Below are positions 1 to 6,798 of a stretch of DNA of 8,190 nucleotides, piece by piece. The stretch lies in contig VBLN01000255.1 of assembly GCA_005878685.1 (NCBI GenBank), positions 1-8,190 on the forward strand, written 5' to 3'. Source of the DNA: Deltaproteobacteria bacterium (GTDB lineage Bacteria > Desulfobacterota > Binatia > UBA9968). Below the pieces are notes generated by a model. It was not told the origin of the DNA and did no database searches. It worked only from the letters and a program-made list of their open reading frames with translations. The number at the start of each line of letters is the position of its first letter. Position 1 is the first letter of the stretch. A program made the position numbers and the translations under genes.

Positions 1-32
1 CCTAATCTGAAACATCGATTTCCAACTGCCAT
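1..32 (-). CDS. Start of an unidentified gene, cut by the window edge
   Basis: Only the first ten codons and two bases of the next are present, reading MAVGNRCFRL and then a glycine. The case for a real gene rests on its upstream signals. A near-perfect Shine-Dalgarno sequence (AAGGAGG, positions 44-38) sits 5 nt before the ATG, and a sigma-54-like promoter lies about 58 nt further up. The gene would follow the reductase gene on the same strand after a 260-nt gap, so it is probably its own transcription unit and not a continuation of the nuo operon. Too little protein is visible to suggest a function. Confidence 0.6.
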   Translation of the reverse strand, partial: MAVGNRCFRL

Positions 33-37
33 GCAAT

Positions 38-44
38 CCTCCTT
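38..44 (-). promoter_or_regulatory. Strong ribosome binding site for the left-edge gene
   Basis: The minus strand reads AAGGAGG here, a full match to the anti-Shine-Dalgarno core, followed by a 5-nt spacer (ATTGC) and an ATG at 32. It is the best ribosome binding site in the window and is the main reason for calling a start in the last 32 bases. Confidence 0.7.
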
Positions 45-89
45 AGATCCAGCTTCATTTTTCTACGACGATTCCAGGCTCCTCCCTTA

Positions 90-105
90 CGCAAGGCCGA
101 TGCCA
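90..105 (-). promoter_or_regulatory. Candidate sigma-54 (RpoN) -24/-12 promoter
   Basis: The minus strand reads TGGCATCGGCCTTGCG. Against the sigma-54 consensus TGGCACG-N4-TTGCW it matches TGGCA and TTGC in full, with the obligatory GG and GC exactly 10 nt apart. Mismatches are at the sixth, seventh and last positions only. The expected transcript start is near position 79, which gives a leader of about 47 nt to the ATG at 32, with the Shine-Dalgarno sequence inside it. Sigma-54 promoters need an enhancer-binding activator. I looked for a clear paired binding site in 106-292 and saw none. Site and spacing are seen directly; activity is inferred. Confidence 0.55.
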
Positions 106-292
106 ACAGCTGTAGGAAACCCGAGAACTCTAAGAAGGGGCTAATTTTCGTGACTTTATAGGACCTTAGGCTCCGCCGCCTGGTCTCGGAGAGGAGGAAA
201 AAAACCGAAAGGCGGGAAAAGAAATGACAAAAATCGTCGGGCAGCGTATCTCTTTGGACAATTCAATATCTCTCTCATCTCAGTTCACTGTC

Positions 293-1246
293 TTACCGTT
301 TAACGACTTCAGTCTTCGCCAACTCCTCGATGAAAGTAATCAGTCCGGAATGGTCTAGATCCCCTTGTCCCATCACCTTCATCGCGTTCATCATCTGATC
401 GAGAGCCGCGGTGAGCATAAGCGGCACTCCATACTCTTTGCCTGTCGCGAGCGCGATGCTGAGATCCTTCTCGTGCAGCCGAATGCGGAAGCCAGGCTTA
501 AAATTGCGATCCAACATCTTCTGCCCGTGGGCATCCAGGATGCGCGATTGCGCAAATCCGCCGAGAAGCACCTGCCGCACCTTCACCGGATCGACGCCCG
601 CTTTGGACGCGAGCACGAGCGCCTCGCTGACCGCAGCGATCGTTAATCCGACGACCACCTGATTTGCCGCCTTTGTCACCTGTCCGGCACCCGCATCTCC
701 CACATGAACAATGTTCTTGCCCAGCGCCTGGAAGATCGGCATCGCCCGCTCCACCGCGGATGGTTTGCCGCCAATCATGATAGAGAGGCTCGCGCTAATG
801 GCGCCCGCCTCCCCACCGCTGACGGGCGCGTCGAGCATGTCTAACCCAAGTTTCTCGGCCTCCGTGGCGAGACGGCGTGCGACCACCGGCGAAATACTCG
901 ACATGTCAATGAGCAACGTCCCCCGTTTGGCGCCTGCAAACACGCCCTGATCGCCGGCGAAGACTTGATCCACTTCGGGCGAGTCGGGAAGCATGCTAAT
1001 CACGACCTCCGACCGTGCAGTAGCCTGTTGCGGGTTGCTGGCGATTCCAGCGCCTTCTTTCGCTAACTCGTCGACGGATGGCCGGCTGCGGTTATGAACC
1101 ACAAGCGAATAGCCTGCCTTCATGAGGTTGCGCGCCATAGGCTTCCCCATGATACCCAGACCAATAAAGCCAACGATCGGTTTCGCTATAGGATTTATCC
1201 TTTCCAGAAATTGACTTTTTATCCTATTTTTGTCGGGCAAACACAA
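293..1246 (-). CDS. garR: 2-hydroxy-3-oxopropionate (tartronate semialdehyde) reductase, GarR/GlxR type
   Basis: A member of the beta-hydroxyacid dehydrogenase family, most like GarR/GlxR, which reduces tartronate semialdehyde to D-glycerate with NAD(P)H in glyoxylate and glucarate metabolism; a soluble cytoplasmic enzyme. Numbering from the TTG at 1246: an N-terminal Rossmann fold with GLGIMG at 29-34 and HNRS at 51-54 after the second strand (often seen with NADP preference), the substrate-binding DAPVSGG at 139-145, and GAGQVTKAANQ at 186-196 carrying the expected catalytic Lys192 and Asn195. The C-terminal domain has the GarR-like NFKPGFRIRLHEKDL (248-262) and DHSGLI (298-303). The start is doubtful. 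TTG at 1246 is only the first start-like codon after an in-frame TAG (1252-1250) and has no ribosome binding site. The family's usual N-terminus would begin at the ATA codon 1189-1187, giving 298 residues. 3-hydroxyisobutyrate dehydrogenase or a succinic semialdehyde reductase are alternatives. It lies 93 nt after nuoN with no visible terminator between them. Confidence 0.85.
   Translation of the reverse strand: MCLPDKNRIKSQFLERINPIAKPIVGFIGLGIMGKPMARNLMKAGYSLVVHNRSRPSVDELAKEGAGIASNPQQATARSEVVISMLPDSPEVDQVFAGDQGVFAGAKRGTLLIDMSSISPVVARRLATEAEKLGLDMLDAPVSGGEAGAISASLSIMIGGKPSAVERAMPIFQALGKNIVHVGDAGAGQVTKAANQVVVGLTIAAVSEALVLASKAGVDPVKVRQVLLGGFAQSRILDAHGQKMLDRNFKPGFRIRLHEKDLSIALATGKEYGVPLMLTAALDQMMNAMKVMGQGDLDHSGLITFIEELAKTEVVKR
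1198..1205 (-). promoter_or_regulatory. Ribosome binding site placed before an ATA codon in the reductase gene
   Basis: The minus strand reads GGAAAGGA, followed by an 8-nt spacer and then ATA GCG AAA CCG (from 1189), which would open the protein as (M)AKPIVGFIGLG. This is exactly where family members start. The site is well placed but the codon behind it is ATA and not ATG, GTG or TTG. The element is therefore used here to argue for the true start position, with the codon unexplained. Confidence 0.5.
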
Positions 1247-1339
1247 TAGCTAATCGGCGAGTTTCCAAGAGCCGGTACTGCTTTATTCCACAAGCTCAAG
1301 GAGAGTCGATCTTACTTGATGAAGAATCTGAGAGACTGG

Positions 1340-2794
1340 TTAGTGTAGTGAGTGGACCAGAGGGCCCCAGTAGATGCCGAAAAGGACTGTCAGGGTGCTG
1401 AGGACTCCGAGGAGGGCGGAGGTGTTTGCGGTCATAGTCACCTGCGGATCTGTGGGTTCCGGAAAATCAAGAAACATGGTTTTGACAACGCCGGCATAAT
1501 AATAGAGAGAAATGACGCTATTGATGATCCCGACTACGGCCAGAAGATAAAATCCTTGCTTGATCACAGCGGCAAAGAGAAAAAATTTGCCAACGAAACC
1601 CGCCAGCGGGGGAAGACCAGTAAGAGAGAAAAGAAAGATCGCCATACAGACAGCAGGGATGGCTGCTCCGCGCCAAGCCAAGCCGCGATAATCTCCGATC
1701 TCTTCTTTTCCTGTTTCATTGGCGACAATCACCACCACCAGAAAGGCTCCCAGGTTCATGATGAGATAGACGACGATATAAAAAAGCATCGCCTTGAGCC
1801 CGTCATTATTCAGCACCACAAGCCCCATGAGGATATAACCGGCGTGCGCGATGCCCGAATAGGCAAGCAGCCGCTTGAGGTTCTGCTGATTGAGGGCGCA
1901 GAGGTTCCCCAAGGTCATCGTCACCATGCTCACCATGAGAAGAAAATGCGGCCACTCCACGCCTGAGATAAAAAGCCAGTCTCCTCCTTCTCCCAAGCGC
2001 GATACCGCAGGAAAGAAAAAGCGCATCAGAATAGCTGTTCCCGCCGCGTTCGATCCTACGGAAAGAAAGGCTGTGATCGGCGTCGGAGCGCCCTGATAAA
2101 CGTCCGGCGACCACATGTGGAAAGGAACGAACACGATCTTGTAGCCGAAGCCCGCGAGAATAAAGATAAAGGCCATAAAGAGGGCGAGGTGGTTTGTCTG
2201 GCCCTGGAACAAAGCCTCGCTGATCCTCGCATAATCCAGACTTCCGGTCATCCCGAAGATCCAGCTCATCCCATAGATCATCGTTCCAGACGCGACTCCC
2301 CCGTAGATTAGATATTTGAGCGCGGCCTCAGTGGAGCGGCGGTTATGGGGCAAAAACCCGGTCAGGATATAAGAGGTAATACTGACCAGCTCCAAAGAAA
2401 GATAGGCCATCAAGAGATTGCTTGAAGAGGCCATGAAGAACATCCCAAGCGCGGAGGTGAGAAGGATCGTATAATATTCGCCTTGATGGATCTCTCTAAT
2501 TTCGCGACAGCCGAGAGACATCCAGACGACTAACAACGCCGCTAGCAGCGAGACCACTTTGAAGAAGAGGCTAAAGTTATCCAGGATGATCATGTGGTGA
2601 AAGAGCCAGCCCGGTGACATCCCGTAAAGCTGGAAGGTAGTCACAAGAGAAAGGATGCAGCCGAGGAAAGCCATCAACCCAAGCCACCTTTTGTTCCGAA
2701 TGAACAGATCAAAGAGGATGAGAAGGAGGATCGTCCCCGAGAGGACGATCTCGGGATAAAAAAACTTGAGGCTTTCAAGATTGCCGAGATCCAT
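1340..2794 (-). CDS. nuoN: NADH-quinone oxidoreductase subunit N
   Basis: One of the three antiporter-like membrane subunits of complex I, next to NuoK in the membrane arm, taking part in proton translocation. It has 484 residues, the usual family length, and is almost wholly hydrophobic, with 14 helices expected. Key residues by comparison with E. coli NuoN: Glu135 in YLSLELVSITSY (E. coli Glu133), Lys160 (Lys158), Lys219 in GYKIVFVPFH (Lys217) and Lys403 in GFVGKFFLF (Lys395). The signature PFHMWSPDVYQGAPTPI spans 225-240. The lysine expected 30 residues after Lys219 (E. coli Lys247, on broken helix TM8) is Asn249 here, in FLSVGSNAAG. The ATG lies 5 nt after the nuoM stop with no clear Shine-Dalgarno sequence, so translation is probably coupled to nuoM. 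It is the last nuo gene of the cluster. Confidence 0.97.
   Translation of the reverse strand: MDLGNLESLKFFYPEIVLSGTILLLILFDLFIRNKRWLGLMAFLGCILSLVTTFQLYGMSPGWLFHHMIILDNFSLFFKVVSLLAALLVVWMSLGCREIREIHQGEYYTILLTSALGMFFMASSSNLLMAYLSLELVSITSYILTGFLPHNRRSTEAALKYLIYGGVASGTMIYGMSWIFGMTGSLDYARISEALFQGQTNHLALFMAFIFILAGFGYKIVFVPFHMWSPDVYQGAPTPITAFLSVGSNAAGTAILMRFFFPAVSRLGEGGDWLFISGVEWPHFLLMVSMVTMTLGNLCALNQQNLKRLLAYSGIAHAGYILMGLVVLNNDGLKAMLFYIVVYLIMNLGAFLVVVIVANETGKEEIGDYRGLAWRGAAIPAVCMAIFLFSLTGLPPLAGFVGKFFLFAAVIKQGFYLLAVVGIINSVISLYYYAGVVKTMFLDFPEPTDPQVTMTANTSALLGVLSTLTVLFGIYWGPLVHSLH
2729..2755 (-). repeat. Two overlapping, mutually exclusive inverted repeats in early nuoN
   Basis: On the plus strand GATCGTCC (2729-2736) and GGACGATC (2743-2750) form a perfect 8-bp inverted repeat with a 6-nt loop. 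CCCGAGA (2736-2742) and TCTCGGG (2749-2755) form a perfect 7-bp inverted repeat, also with a 6-nt loop. They share bases, so only one hairpin can form at a time. They lie about 40-66 nt inside nuoN, in codons for the first membrane helix (EIVLSGTIL). The pairing is seen directly; any regulatory role is unproven. Confidence 0.5.
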
Positions 2795-2799
2795 AGCGG

Positions 2800-4320
2800 T
2801 TAAGAGAGATGAGGAATCACAATCTGATTCAGCTGATCCAAGGACGAGCGCAAAAGATCAAGGATCGCGTGCGGATAGACGCCAAGGATAATCACAATGA
2901 TTCCGAGCGGAACAAGAGTGAAAAGCTCCCGGCCATTGATCTCGGGCAGCGACTTATATTTCTCGTTGACCGGACCTAGATAGACGCGCTGGATCGTCCA
3001 CAGAAGATAGCCGGCGATTAGAATGACTCCGCTCGCGCCTAGAATGCTGAGAATCACATACTTCTGCCAGGCGCCCAGCAAGACCAAAACCTCAGAGATG
3101 AAGCCGGAGAGGCCGGGCAGCCCCATCGAGGCGAAAAACGCGACTGCCGTCACGCCCGTATAGACCGGCATGATCGCGGCCAGACCGCCAAACCCGTCGA
3201 TGTCCCGGTGGTGGGCACGATCGTAGATCACGCCCACCAGAAGAAAGAGCATGCCGGTGATCGTGCCGTGATTAAACATCTGCAGCACAGCGCCATTGAT
3301 CCCCTGCGGAGTGAAGCTCGCCATGCCGAGCATCACGTACCCCATATGACTGACGCTGGAGTAGGCGACGAGCTTCTTCAAATCTTTTTGTGCCATGGCG
3401 CAGAGCGCCCCGTAAATAATATTCCAGGTGCCAAGCGCGCCTAAAAAATAATAGGCGAGATCCGCCGTGGCCGCAGGAAGCATGGGATAGTTGATGCGCA
3501 GAATTCCGTAGGTTCCCATCTTCAGCAGAACGCCTGCAAGGATCACTGAGATCGCCGTGGGAGCCTCCACGTGGGCGTCGGGCAACCAGGTATGAAAGGG
3601 AAAGGCCGGGATCTTGATGGCAAACCCGATAAAGAGCGCCATCCAGACAACGTGCTGGAAGCCCCAGCCCCATCGATCAAACGGCCACATCGCCAATGCC
3701 GAAGTGCCATACTTGCCGCTTTGGGCGATGAGCTGGGTCATGTCGAAGGTATGAGGCTCGCTAGCGAAATACAGCGCCAGGATGGCGAGCAACATCAGCA
3801 CGCTGCCGAAAAGCGTATAGAGAAAAAATTTGATCGCGGCGTATTCTCGGCGCGGGCCACCCCATATGCCGATCAGAAAGTACATCGGAAGGAGCATCAC
3901 TTCCCAAAAGATATAAAAGAGAAAAAAATCGAGAGCCACAAACACCCCCATCATTCCGGTATCGAGGAGGAGAAAAAGTGCAAAGTAGCCTTTAACTCCC
4001 TTATCGATCCCCCAGGAGGCGAAGATGCAAAGGAAGCTCAGCAACGCGGTCAGCAGCACCATCGAGATGCTGATCCCATCCACTCCGATGAAATATTGGA
4101 TGTTATAGGTAGGGATCCAGGGGGCTTTCTCCACAAACTGAAGCCCGGAGCTTGTCCGGTCAAAGTTCGCGTAGAGCCAAATTGCTAAAAGGAGCGGAGG
4201 CAGAGTGGCTAGGGCAGAAACCCAGCGGATCAAGCTGTGGCGGTCGTGCGGCAACAAAAGCACGACCACCATCCCAGCCACGGGGAAAAAGGTCATCCAG
4301 CTCAAGACGTTGTCAGTCAT
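2800..4320 (-). CDS. nuoM: NADH-quinone oxidoreductase subunit M
   Basis: The middle antiporter-like subunit of the complex I membrane arm, between NuoN and NuoL, forming a proton half-channel pair. It has 506 residues, the family's normal size, with about 14 predicted membrane helices. Visible functional residues: Glu140 in FWEVMLLPMYFLIGIWGG (E. coli Glu144), Lys236 in GFAIKIPAFPFHTWLPDAH (Lys234), Lys267 in LAGVLLKMGTYGILR (Lys265) and Glu410 in GLSGFISEVLVLLG (Glu407). All expected channel residues are intact, unlike in the neighbouring nuoN. The gene starts 21 nt after nuoL behind a good ribosome binding site (AGGAGA, 4334-4329, 8-nt spacer). Only one nuoM is present here, whereas some lineages carry two in tandem. 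Confidence 0.98.
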   Translation of the reverse strand: MTDNVLSWMTFFPVAGMVVVLLLPHDRHSLIRWVSALATLPPLLLAIWLYANFDRTSSGLQFVEKAPWIPTYNIQYFIGVDGISISMVLLTALLSFLCIFASWGIDKGVKGYFALFLLLDTGMMGVFVALDFFLFYIFWEVMLLPMYFLIGIWGGPRREYAAIKFFLYTLFGSVLMLLAILALYFASEPHTFDMTQLIAQSGKYGTSALAMWPFDRWGWGFQHVVWMALFIGFAIKIPAFPFHTWLPDAHVEAPTAISVILAGVLLKMGTYGILRINYPMLPAATADLAYYFLGALGTWNIIYGALCAMAQKDLKKLVAYSSVSHMGYVMLGMASFTPQGINGAVLQMFNHGTITGMLFLLVGVIYDRAHHRDIDGFGGLAAIMPVYTGVTAVAFFASMGLPGLSGFISEVLVLLGAWQKYVILSILGASGVILIAGYLLWTIQRVYLGPVNEKYKSLPEINGRELFTLVPLGIIVIILGVYPHAILDLLRSSLDQLNQIVIPHLS

Positions 4321-4328
4321 CTTGCAAG

Positions 4329-4334
4329 TCTCCT
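4329..4334 (-). promoter_or_regulatory. Ribosome binding site of nuoM
   Basis: The minus strand reads AGGAGA with an 8-nt spacer before the nuoM ATG at 4320. It lies in the 21-nt gap after the nuoL TGA (4344-4342) and fixes the nuoM start. Confidence 0.75.
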
Positions 4335-4341
4335 ATAGGGA

Positions 4342-6384
4342 TCAGCTCGAATAGCGCAAGCGGACGATGATGGCGAGGACTACGGCTCCCAGAATCACGT
4401 AGAGGTAACTGTTGATGTTCCCGGTTTGGACCTTTCTGAATTTGCCACCTGCCCAGAAGGTGATGTTGGCCAAGGCATTGACAATCCCGTCGATCACATA
4501 ATTATCAAAGAGACCGTTAAACCAAGAGATATAGGCCGTCGTCTTCGCCGAACCATCCACGATAAAATCGATAATGTGCTGATCGATCCAGGCTCCCGTC
4601 CGAGCCAACAGAAGCGTGCCCCGGACGAAGATCGCCTGATAGATCTCGTCCACATAATACTTGTTGTAAAACAAACGATAGAGCGCTCCGCCGGCGAGAG
4701 AGGAAAAGCGCTCCGGCGCTAGCGCGCCACGATAGTACATGAGATAGGCGATAAAGAAACCGACAGCGGCCACCGCGACGGAACAGATCATTAGCAATAG
4801 TTCCGGACCTTCGGAGGCTGCCATTTCGTGCGGCTTGCCAAAGACAGGCTCCAACCACTCGGCGAATTGACTCCCGCCGAAAACTTCCGGAAGTCCGATC
4901 CAGCCGGCCGCTATCGAACCAATGGCGAGAATCACCAAAGGCACGGTCATGACCTTTGGGGACTCGTGCAAGTGCTCTTGGGTATGGTGATCGGCACGAC
5001 TGTTGCCGAAAAAAACCAGGAACAATTGCCGAAACATATAGAAAGCGGTTAACCCTGCTCCGACCACACCCAGCGACCACAATAATGGGGAACCGTGCGC
5101 GCTCGAGAAGGCCTGCCACAGTATCTCGTCTTTGGAAAAGAACCCCCCAGTCAAAGGAGTCCCCGCGATCGCCAGAACCGAGATGGCAAAGGTCCAGAAA
5201 GTATACGGCATCGCGCTTCTCAGCCCGCCCATCTTCCCCATATCTTGCTCACCCCCCATGGCATGGATGACGCTGCCTGACCCAAGGAAGAGACAGGCTT
5301 TGAAGAAGGCGTGCGTCATCAGGTGAAAGATCGCCGCGCCATAGGCCGCAACTCCGGCTCCCAGAAACATGTAACCGAGCTGGCTGATGGTCGAGTAGGC
5401 GAGCACGCGCTTGATATCGTTCTGCGTAAGCGCGATCGTCGCCGCAAAAAGAGCCGTGGCGACGCCGATAACCGCCACTACCTCCAAAGTTAACGGTGCC
5501 ATGGAGTAAAGGAAATGGAGGCGGGCGATCATGTAGACACCGGCAGTCACCATTGTCGCGGCATGGATCAGCGCGCTCACAGGAGTCGGCCCCTGCATCG
5601 CATCGGGAAGCCACACATAGAGAGGAATCTGCGCCGATTTTCCCGTAGCGCCGACGAAGAGGAATAAAGTCGCAAGGGTTGCTACCCCACCTCCCCATAT
5701 CTCTTGGTTTTTCAGAAGGGATGCAAACTTCTGGATTTCACGAAAGCTGACAGTCCCATGACCCTGATGGTCCAGAGTCCAGAAGATAAGAAAGATTCCC
5801 AAGATGAAACCAAAGTCACCGACGCGGTTGACGATGAAGGCCTTATTTCCCGCTGTGGTATTGACGTGGTCCTGATACCAAAAACCAATCAGGGCGTAGG
5901 AGCAAAGCCCCACGCCTTCCCAACCCACAAACACGAGAAGGAGATTGTCCCCCGTGACGAGGAGAAGCATGGCAAAGGTGAAGAGATTGAGAAAGGTGAA
6001 GAAGCGCCAGTAAGAGTTGTCGTCGTGCATATAGCCGATGGAATAGATGTGGATGAGTCCCCCGATCCCGGTTACGACGAGAATCATTACCGCGGAGAGC
6101 GGGTCAATCCAAAAAGCGACATCAACGTTTAGGGAACCCGTCGTGATCCAAGTGTAGAGCCGGTCAATCAGGAACCGCTGCTCAGGCTGGAGCGCTACCA
6201 AATCAAAGAGCGCTCTAACGGACAGCAAAAACGATCCCAGGACAGGAGCGATAGCGATCGTGCTGATCAACCCCTTGCCAAAACGCTTCTGAAGTTGCGC
6301 TCCGAGCAGCCCGTTTGTCGCTGCTCCAAGCAATGGCAAAAGAACAATCCAACGAAGATAGTCTGTCTGTATCGGCTGATCCAT
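4342..6384 (-). CDS. nuoL: NADH-quinone oxidoreductase subunit L
   Basis: The distal antiporter-like subunit of complex I, carrying the long lateral helix that runs along the membrane arm. At 680 residues it is slightly longer than E. coli NuoL (613). Channel residues seen: Glu156 in FVGWEGVGLCSYALIGFW (E. coli Glu144), Lys249 in GATGKSAQIPLYVWLPDAM (Lys229), His274 in ALIHAATMVTAGVY on TM8, Lys362 in HAFFKACLFL, and Lys418 in GGFFSKDEIL (Lys399). The C-terminal part (YNKYYVDEIYQ near 574-584, then a long amphipathic stretch and a final hydrophobic helix to residue 677) is the lateral-helix region. It is the first gene of the tight L-M-N block, 92 nt after nuoK. GAGG lies 9 nt before its ATG, within the short repeat CGTGCC-T-CGTGCC (plus strand 6390-6402). 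Confidence 0.98.
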   Translation of the reverse strand: MDQPIQTDYLRWIVLLPLLGAATNGLLGAQLQKRFGKGLISTIAIAPVLGSFLLSVRALFDLVALQPEQRFLIDRLYTWITTGSLNVDVAFWIDPLSAVMILVVTGIGGLIHIYSIGYMHDDNSYWRFFTFLNLFTFAMLLLVTGDNLLLVFVGWEGVGLCSYALIGFWYQDHVNTTAGNKAFIVNRVGDFGFILGIFLIFWTLDHQGHGTVSFREIQKFASLLKNQEIWGGGVATLATLFLFVGATGKSAQIPLYVWLPDAMQGPTPVSALIHAATMVTAGVYMIARLHFLYSMAPLTLEVVAVIGVATALFAATIALTQNDIKRVLAYSTISQLGYMFLGAGVAAYGAAIFHLMTHAFFKACLFLGSGSVIHAMGGEQDMGKMGGLRSAMPYTFWTFAISVLAIAGTPLTGGFFSKDEILWQAFSSAHGSPLLWSLGVVGAGLTAFYMFRQLFLVFFGNSRADHHTQEHLHESPKVMTVPLVILAIGSIAAGWIGLPEVFGGSQFAEWLEPVFGKPHEMAASEGPELLLMICSVAVAAVGFFIAYLMYYRGALAPERFSSLAGGALYRLFYNKYYVDEIYQAIFVRGTLLLARTGAWIDQHIIDFIVDGSAKTTAYISWFNGLFDNYVIDGIVNALANITFWAGGKFRKVQTGNINSYLYVILGAVVLAIIVRLRYSS

Positions 6385-6408
6385 ATTATCGTGCCTCGTG
6401 CCGGTGGC

Positions 6409-6473
6409 GCGTGTTCGTGGAACTCAAAAGCAAAGCCTGAGATGAACGAGCACGAACACGCATCACGAACACG
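6409..6473. repeat. Three-copy 10/11-bp inverted and direct repeat between nuoK and nuoL
   Basis: GCGTGTTCGTG (6409-6419) is inverted perfectly as CACGAACACGC (6451-6461), and CACGAACACG occurs again directly at 6464-6473, 13 nt further on. Between the arms, CTCA (6423-6426) and TGAG (6438-6441) can pair, so the transcript could fold into a long stem with an internal loop. The gap is 92 nt, long for this operon, and both nuoK and nuoL are complete. It could be a REP-like or MITE-like intergenic repeat, a transcript processing or attenuation structure, or a protein-binding site. There is no U-run after it on the minus strand, so it is not a classical terminator. Confidence 0.7.
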
Positions 6474-6476
6474 TTC

Positions 6477-6785
6477 TCACTCCTTCAGCGTCTCTGCAGC
6501 CTCGACATCAATAGTATGAAAGATCTGGAAGATGGCCAGCACAATCGCCAGACCAACTGCGGCCTCGGCCGCAGCCAGCATGATCACAAAGATCGCGTAA
6601 ACCTGTCCTTCCACATTTCCGCTGCTGAAATGAGAGAAGGCGACGTAATTGATATTGGAAGAATTTAAGATCAGCTCCACTCCCATGAGGATACTGATCG
6701 CATTGCGCCGGGTTAGAACCGAATAAAGACCGAGGGAAAAAAGGATGGCGCCGATGACCAGATAGTGAGTCAGCCCAATCGCCAT
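6477..6785 (-). CDS. nuoK: NADH-quinone oxidoreductase subunit K
   Basis: A small membrane subunit (102 residues, three helices) that carries part of the central charged axis between the quinone-site module and the antiporter subunits; it belongs to the MrpC-like family. The two essential glutamates are present: Glu37 in MGVELILNSSNINYVAFS (E. coli Glu36) and Glu74 in LAAAEAAVGLAIVLAIF (E. coli Glu72). The start is set by GAGGAAG, which overlaps the nuoJ stop, about 8-9 nt before the ATG. It is 13 nt after nuoJ, so the two are surely co-transcribed. Confidence 0.97.
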   Translation of the reverse strand: MAIGLTHYLVIGAILFSLGLYSVLTRRNAISILMGVELILNSSNINYVAFSHFSSGNVEGQVYAIFVIMLAAAEAAVGLAIVLAIFQIFHTIDVEAAETLKE

Positions 6786-6798
6786 TAGAGCTTCTTCC

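Noticed and set aside
197..292. Possible terminator after the reductase gene, with a 7-nt T run on the minus strand at 204-198
   Set aside because: The only stem directly before the T run is CCG/CGG with 3 bp, too weak for an intrinsic terminator. No better hairpin was found in 1-292.
224..358. Short plus-strand frame starting MTKIVGQRISL
   Set aside because: It is 44 codons, runs antisense into the end of the reductase gene and has no recognisable protein features. The GGCGGG before it is not a convincing ribosome binding site.
1247..1339. Promoter or terminator between nuoN and the reductase gene
   Set aside because: AATAAA and TAAGAT resemble -10 boxes but lack a -35 box at proper spacing, and no stem with a U run is present.
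1352..1966. Long open frame of 204 codons on the plus strand, opposite nuoN
   Set aside because: It is rich in charged residues and His, the usual product of reading opposite hydrophobic membrane-protein codons. nuoN on the other strand is certain.
3571..4188. Long plus-strand frame of 205 codons opposite nuoM
   Set aside because: The same antisense shadow effect: highly charged, no domain, fully inside a certain gene.
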